NCBI GenBank assembly: GCA_038030265.1
Contig: CM075939.1
Location: forward strand, 13,559,253 to 13,623,252
From: Corythucha ciliata
Lineage: Eukaryota > Arthropoda > Insecta > Hemiptera > Tingidae
Reading direction: 5' to 3'
DNA length: 64,000 nucleotides
The notes beneath the pieces are model-generated. The model was not told the DNA's origin. It saw only the letters and a list, made by a program, of their open reading frames with translations, and did no database searches. Below are positions 57,776 through 64,000 of this stretch, in pieces. Within the stretch, counting starts at the first letter, position 1; the number at the start of each line of letters is the position of its first letter. The position numbers and the translations under genes were made by a program.

Positions 57776-58110
57776 TCCTTGGAAACCGCGAACCCAGAGG
57801 GTGACGAATACCCAGGAAATTTGAAGTTACACGGCTACGGCTAAATATCCTCATCAATGCGACTTTCGGGTCTTGCAAAAAAGCTCGTTTCGGGTCTTAA
57901 TTTCGGAGAAATTTCAAATGTTAGGGCCTTTTTTGGACCAGCGCCCTAAGCTTGATGAAACCCCCGTAAATGTCCGTTTCGTTCATTGTTGAGACGAACA
58001 GCGTTTTCTCTATTTTTGGCCGCAGATCAGTGATTTTCCCCCGCTTTTTGCTAGGAATGAGTGCTTCTACGCGAAATTACAAGTTATAGGGCTGGATAAA
58101 ATTTTGAGAA
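57776..58110 (+). repeat. Satellite B block with a short reverse A piece
   Basis: B words (TTTCGGGTCTTAATTTCGG, GAAATTTCAAATGTTAGGG) and the insert with GCGCCCTAAGCTTGATGAAA shared with 5090-5115. A few reverse A-like words (TTTTTGGCCGCAGATCAGTG) follow. Confidence 0.6.
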
Positions 58111-58712
58111 TTTTAAAGATTTCCTCGACTTTTATAAAACCAACGTGAAACTAGCGACCGAAGCCCATTGAGAGCTGTCCCGAACGATCTGGGACTCAAG
58201 TCAAGCCTCCTGAGCCCCTCTCTGGATACACGCCACGGCTGCAGGAGATTTGTTTGTTATTGTTCTCTAATAAATTTGTTTTCTTTCCAGCATCGCCCCC
58301 TCCCCTTATCGTAGTTTTTTATTTTAGCAGTTCAACAACAGCCCAGTTACGGGTTTCAGAGGAATTTTCAGTTTATCGCCCTCTTTTTTTTTGTTGTCAC
58401 TCACATGAAAACCCATCTGTGCACTGACCTTAACGCTTTAATACACCGCTATAAAAACTGTTCCCCCCTTCACCTTGTCTTCATGTTTTATTTCCTGGAT
58501 ACCTCGACATCCTCACCCCTCACTCTTTTCCTATTCTTCCTCATCATCAAAAGTATTAAACCGTAGAAAGTGATGGATCAGGGTGGTGACGGAGGGATTT
58601 TTGATGATGTAGGAATGCCGTGAAGCATCGGGGTGAGTGAGATGGCGGTGAGCTGGGGAGGGGGGGGATATCGTGTTTAGTTTCGCCGAGCTCAGCGGAA
58701 ACGCACTCGGAG
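58111..58712. other. Low-copy DNA before the tandem duplication
   Basis: About 600 bp with no recognisable feature other than a G-run near 58661. Confidence 0.4.
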
Positions 58713-60376
58713 AAGAAAAGTGTAATGAACTACCTCATTGTCCAACCGTAACGCCAGTTCTTTCCAGGGCAATAATTATTATCGCCAAAATATTATTTTA
58801 CAGTTGTATAGGATGGCGTGCTAAATAAAAACAGCACATTTGGATCAGGAAAGGCTGGAAGGGATAAGTGCCCGTTGACTTTTCACTTAAAATGTCCCAT
58901 TTGGTGGGAGAAGGGGCTAAAATCAAAGTCACAGTTTTAATTTAACAAATCTAATTTCACACTGTCACTTTAATGTGGAGTTCTTCAAGTGATGGTGACA
59001 AGGGGGGGAGGGCTATAACTTTTTACAGAAATAGGTAAGAGCCGACAGCTGACCCTCACAGAACAGCGATGCATACAGTAGAAGGCAATCGCGGAGAAAC
59101 GAGGAATAAAACCGTGGACAATGATAAATAGCCGAGGAATTGGTCACGAATTCGAATGTTTCCTATACTCAAAACACATTTACATTGCGTTGCACCGTCT
59201 ATGACCTGTTCAAGTTGATAATTTACGGTTTACCGCTTGAAGCATTGTAAACTTTTTAAATAAACTGTTTAAAGATACGTCAGTAAGATAAAAAACAAGG
59301 TGTTTTCTAAGAGACTAGCCCACACCATCATGCCTGTTCAACTTGTCTTAACGCAGTCAAAAGATTACCATGAAGAGAGGTGGGGGGGGGTAACCCATTA
59401 GGCATATTAAGGGCCCTCAGGGCTTTTTTTTTTTCTTATCTTACGCAGGAAGGACGTTCTTGGATTCCGATTTGTAATTCCCTTTAAAAGGATAAATGCT
59501 TTTGGAAGGGGAGATGGTCGAGGGAAAGGGCGGGGCTACAGAATTGGAATGGGGCCCAAATTGGCAAGAGGAATAAGGTGCAAATCTTTCTTTGGGGATT
59601 AAACAAAGCTTGGGATGAGTCCCCTTCTCCACCCCGCCAATTGAAAGACACAGAAGAATGTCACACTTATTAGAGAAGTACTGAGATACTATTTAACCAA
59701 ATTACGGTGGATCTTAAGACTGTGTTGTCATCAAAGAGGAGAGGGGACGTGCACGATAAACGACGTCTTTTATCACTTAATGTCGTAAGAGTTGCTTCGC
59801 TATTGAAAAGACCCCCCTGACCCACCGCCCGTCCCACAACCACTCACCAATCACCCACATAACTTTCCTTACCAACACCGACAAAGCACGAGTTTAAAGC
59901 CATCCCCGTCCACCGCCTGGCTAAGCCGTTATACGATCTCTTCTTTCGACGTATAGTTTTAGCTTTTATACCCCCGCCTGCAGGCTTTCGTAGAATGCAA
60001 ATCATCCAGGAAGAACCCCGGGGTTTTATTGCAAAACTGTGCGGTGGCGAAGAGTATTAAACCCGTCTTACGATCCATAAAATGCCCTGTACCCACCACC
60101 ACCACCACCCACTTCGACTAGCGAGGGGATCTTCCTGATATTGAATGGAAAATAATTGAAAAAGTTAAGCAGACGTTAAATGCTAAAGGATTGGAAATAA
60201 TTTCAAGGAAGGAACGAGCATCCTTTTCAAGTCATCGAATACTTCTATCAGTCAGTTTGAAAGTTTAAAACTCTGGGAGGTCCCTACATAGGTATAGGAG
60301 GAAGAGGGCAAAAATGTGAAGGCCATGAGCACCCGGAAAGGGGGAGGGGGTGAAGAAGGATACGAATACGACAAAG
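58713..60376. repeat. Tandem duplication, copy 1
   Basis: A 1661-bp segment starting AAGAAAAGTGTAATGAACTA and ending GAATACGACAAAG; the next base begins copy 2. Differences from copy 2 that I found: 58750 (A versus G), about 58889 (A versus G), about 58992 (A versus G) and one base in a G run near 60023. The segment itself has no recognisable gene; a 63-codon minus frame occurs identically in both copies. It includes a (CAC)n tract near 60096. Confidence 0.93.
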
Positions 60377-62038
60377 AAAAGTGTAATGAACTACCTCATT
60401 GTCCAACCGTGACGCCAGTTCTTTCCAGGGCAATAATTATTATCGCCAAAATATTATTTTACAGTTGTATAGGATGGCGTGCTAAATAAAAACAGCACAT
60501 TTGGATCAGGAAAGGCTGGAAGGGATAAGTGCCCGTTGACTTTTCACTTGAAATGTCCCATTTGGTGGGAGAAGGGGCTAAAATCAAAGTCACAGTTTTA
60601 ATTTAACAAATCTAATTTCACACTGTCACTTTAATGTGGAGTTCTTCAAGTGGTGGTGACAAGGGGGGGAGGGCTATAACTTTTTACAGAAATAGGTAAG
60701 AGCCGACAGCTGACCCTCACAGAACAGCGATGCATACAGTAGAAGGCAATCGCGGAGAAACGAGGAATAAAACCGTGGACAATGATAAATAGCCGAGGAA
60801 TTGGTCACGAATTCGAATGTTTCCTATACTCAAAACACATTTACATTGCGTTGCACCGTCTATGACCTGTTCAAGTTGATAATTTACGGTTTACCGCTTG
60901 AAGCATTGTAAACTTTTTAAATAAACTGTTTAAAGATACGTCAGTAAGATAAAAAACAAGGTGTTTTCTAAGAGACTAGCCCACACCATCATGCCTGTTC
61001 AACTTGTCTTAACGCAGTCAAAAGATTACCATGAAGAGAGGTGGGGGGGGGTAACCCATTAGGCATATTAAGGGCCCTCAGGGCTTTTTTTTTTTCTTAT
61101 CTTACGCAGGAAGGACGTTCTTGGATTCCGATTTGTAATTCCCTTTAAAAGGATAAATGCTTTTGGAAGGGGAGATGGTCGAGGGAAAGGGCGGGGCTAC
61201 AGAATTGGAATGGGGCCCAAATTGGCAAGAGGAATAAGGTGCAAATCTTTCTTTGGGGATTAAACAAAGCTTGGGATGAGTCCCCTTCTCCACCCCGCCA
61301 ATTGAAAGACACAGAAGAATGTCACACTTATTAGAGAAGTACTGAGATACTATTTAACCAAATTACGGTGGATCTTAAGACTGTGTTGTCATCAAAGAGG
61401 AGAGGGGACGTGCACGATAAACGACGTCTTTTATCACTTAATGTCGTAAGAGTTGCTTCGCTATTGAAAAGACCCCCCTGACCCACCGCCCGTCCCACAA
61501 CCACTCACCAATCACCCACATAACTTTCCTTACCAACACCGACAAAGCACGAGTTTAAAGCCATCCCCGTCCACCGCCTGGCTAAGCCGTTATACGATCT
61601 CTTCTTTCGACGTATAGTTTTAGCTTTTATACCCCCGCCTGCAGGCTTTCGTAGAATGCAAATCATCCAGGAAGAACCCCGGGGGTTTTATTGCAAAACT
61701 GTGCGGTGGCGAAGAGTATTAAACCCGTCTTACGATCCATAAAATGCCCTGTACCCACCACCACCACCACCCACTTCGACTAGCGAGGGGATCTTCCTGA
61801 TATTGAATGGAAAATAATTGAAAAAGTTAAGCAGACGTTAAATGCTAAAGGATTGGAAATAATTTCAAGGAAGGAACGAGCATCCTTTTCAAGTCATCGA
61901 ATACTTCTATCAGTCAGTTTGAAAGTTTAAAACTCTGGGAGGTCCCTACATAGGTATAGGAGGAAGAGGGCAAAAATGTGAAGGCCATGAGCACCCGGAA
62001 AGGGGGAGGGGGTGAAGAAGGATACGAATACGACAAAG
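60374..62038. repeat. Tandem duplication, copy 2
   Basis: It follows copy 1 with no spacer and is one base longer (5 G versus 4 G near 61681). The junction shares a few bases (AAGA) with both outer edges, consistent with a microhomology-type event. A sequencing or haplotype-merging artefact is possible given the very high identity. Confidence 0.93.
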
Positions 62039-62039
62039 A

Positions 62040-62440
62040 TCTAAATTAGACACACTACCTTCGCAGAAGCCGTAAAAATGGAAGACGAGAGAAGAGGCCG
62101 CGGTAGGGTTCGTTTTGTCCAATTTTAATTTGTGAAAAGAGAAATAAGACACCGTTTAAGGAGAAGAAAAGAGAACGAGCAAAGAACATTCAACCTAATG
62201 AGAGAAGGAAATCCGAGCTTCTGAACTCAAACCCAGCTAAGCCGAAGTCTCTTATTTTCCAACGTTAATATAATCATCTTTTCCCTCTTTTTTTTTCGTG
62301 AGAAAACAATGCAGCATAATAAGGGTGAAGCATTTTTTGCCCCCTTTAAGAGCGCTGACGCCCCCTGAGGCCATTATCCAGGGGACTCATAGTTTAGACA
62401 TAGAGTACTAAAAGCTTGAACATGACAAAAATAGGGAGTT
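62040..62440. other. Low-copy DNA after the duplication
   Basis: No gene or repeat recognised. It passes into family A near 62440. Confidence 0.4.
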
Positions 62441-64000
62441 TCAAGCGTAGACTCGGCGCTAATATTGACCACGAGCGCACAATTAAGAAAAAGACACCAA
62501 TTTGAGGCACCTGAAGGCGATTTGACGGCTAAAATAGAGAAAATACTAACCCGAAAGTTGCTATAGGCCCCCTAATAGACGGCTAAAATTGAGAATGCGC
62601 GCTAATGTGATAATCCTGGGGCAAGCGCTATTTTAATCGCTATTTTAAAATCGCTAATATTCGCGGCTAAAATAGCACAAAAGCGCTAAATTAAAGCAAA
62701 AAAGAGAACTAATAAGAAGAGCGAGTAAGCTTCAATTCGTTGCAAAAATTGAGGAAAATCCCCGATTCCAGGTGCTAAAACTATGGGGAAAAATACTAAT
62801 ACGCGAACTTATTTGAGAAAATTCGCGGCAAAATTGAGTATCAAGCAGTGGCTCTCGTGTAAAATTGAGAAAAACGACAATTTCCGGTAATTCGCGGCTA
62901 AAAATTGAGAAAAAACAGCTACCAATCGCTCAGCAACTTCAAATAATATTGTGAAAACGCCAAACCGTGGTTTCTCCGTGGTGGTGGTGAAGCAACTTCA
63001 TCACTAAAATTGGGAAAACGCACTTATTCGCATGTATAATCGCTTTACACGTATAATTGAGAATAAACAGCTAAAATTGAACAATTTCCCAGCAGAAATG
63101 AATTCCAGGCTTAATTTCTGAAAATCCGCTCTAATTCGCAGAGGCTAAAACTGCGTGAAATCGGTTGGCTGAAATGGCGAAAAAGCTGTAATTCTCGGCG
63201 AAAATTAAGCGAAATACTTCATCCGTGGCTAAAATTGAGAGAAATAAATAGGTTAATATTGAACGAATTATTTGAGACAAGTCGTGAATTTGAGGGCTAA
63301 AACTGAGCAAAATCAGCAATGCTCGCCTCAAACTATGAAACAATTTGCGGTTAAAATGGAAAAAAAAACGGTAATTCACGGCTAAAATTGAAAAAAAGCG
63401 CTAATGCAGTGTGCTAAAATTGAGAAAGAACGCTAATTCTCGGCTAAAATTCAGAAAAAAACGCTCACTATTCGCAGCTAAAACGAAAGAAAAATCCAAT
63501 TCCAGGATTAATCGAAGCAATATCCACTGTAATTCGCAGTTTAAATGGAGACGTTATTCGCGGCTAAAATTAGGACAAAGCGCGAATTCGTGGGCTAAAA
63601 TTGAGGAATAGCCTAGATTCGCGTCAAAAAACAGCAAGAAATAGTCATTCACAGCTAAAATATAAAAACTCGCCAATTGAACGGATAAATTTGACACATT
63701 TCGCAATAATTGATTGAAAACGGAAATTTGCGGCTGACATTACGAAAAAAATGCAGTAATGCTCGCTAAAATTGCGAGAAAGCTGTCATTCGTAGCAAAA
63801 ATTGAGTAAAATCCCTGATTCAGGTGCTAAAACTGCTGGAAAACGCTAATACGCGAACTTACATGAAAAAATTCGAGGCACAAATTGAGTATAAGCGGTG
63901 ACTGATTGAAAAATTGGAAATTCGTGGTTGAAATTGAAAAAAACAAAAAAAAAAGCAATAATTCATCGCTCAAATTGAGAAGCCACTAAGCGCTAGTGCC
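62441..64000 (+). repeat. Satellite family A, forward block to window end
   Basis: About 50 monomers, continuing past the window. A long stretch is repeated within it: GATTCCAGGTGCTAAAACT … ATACGCGAACTTA … TTGAGTATCAAGC at about 62764-62845 matches GATTCAGGTGCTAAAACTGC … ATACGCGAACTTA … TTGAGTATAAGC at about 63820-63896. This gives a higher-order spacing of about 1055 bp. Confidence 0.8.

Noticed and set aside
59441..61293. Two identical 63-codon minus-strand frames as a conserved duplicated gene
   Set aside because: Identity is explained by the young 1.66-kb duplication; the peptide has no motif and composition is low-information.
5250..64000. Claim that the window is a centromere
   Set aside because: Higher-order satellite structure is suggestive only; blocks are short, mixed and interspersed with low-copy DNA, and no chromatin evidence is available.

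Overview
The window is eukaryotic, repeat-dominated genomic DNA with no intact cellular protein-coding gene that I can support. It contains a Copia-type LTR retrotransposon, a jockey-like non-LTR reverse transcriptase, SINEs with RNA polymerase III boxes, a foldback-like element and many kilobases of short-period satellite. The copia primer-binding site matches the initiator-tRNA-Met half-molecule type known from Drosophila copia, and the non-LTR fragment is jockey-like. Both point to an arthropod, probably an insect, but the species cannot be told from this sequence.

Layout. Roughly a third of the window is satellite. The commonest family (family A) has a diverged monomer of about 29-31 bp with the core AATTCGCGGCTAAAATTGAG. 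It runs forward at 1-330, 5250-7540, 11.1-12.8 kb, 17.0-17.5 kb, 18.0-18.6 kb, 33.0-33.9 kb, 39.7-41.1 kb, 41.9-43.65 kb, 50.7-51.7 kb and 62.4-64 kb. It runs in reverse at 29.0-30.5, 34.8-36.2 and 52.6-54.1 kb. Other short-period families (B to H below) are interspersed; A, C, D and H can be aligned with one another and look like one superfamily. A separate ~170-bp satellite at 41.1-41.9 kb carries a long hairpin. Between the satellite blocks lie 1-4.5 kb stretches of low-copy-looking, gene-poor DNA with many homopolymer runs (G or C of 8-12) and no recognisable exons.

Mobile DNA. A dead jockey-like fragment ends in a poly(A) tail at 1800. A complete but inactivated copia element on the minus strand (12801-16972) has 5-bp target duplications, two near-identical LTRs, a half-tRNA primer site and a polypurine tract. 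Its gag-pol frame is broken by stops, frameshifts, an internal deletion and a SINE insertion (14761-15163, with its own 11-bp target duplication). Two related SINE copies lie at 43.69-44.19 kb. Directly beyond them, 44271-45980 is a 1.7-kb foldback-like inverted repeat. Its arms are built of tandem subrepeats, each arm carries a tRNA-like A/B box pair, and the whole is flanked by a 6-bp direct repeat. Finally, 58713-62038 is a 1.66-kb segment present twice in tandem at about 99.8% identity.

The strongest candidates for something undescribed are the foldback element, the composite SINE family with two tRNA-like units, the ordered higher-order structure inside satellite A, the satellite superfamily, and the hairpin satellite.
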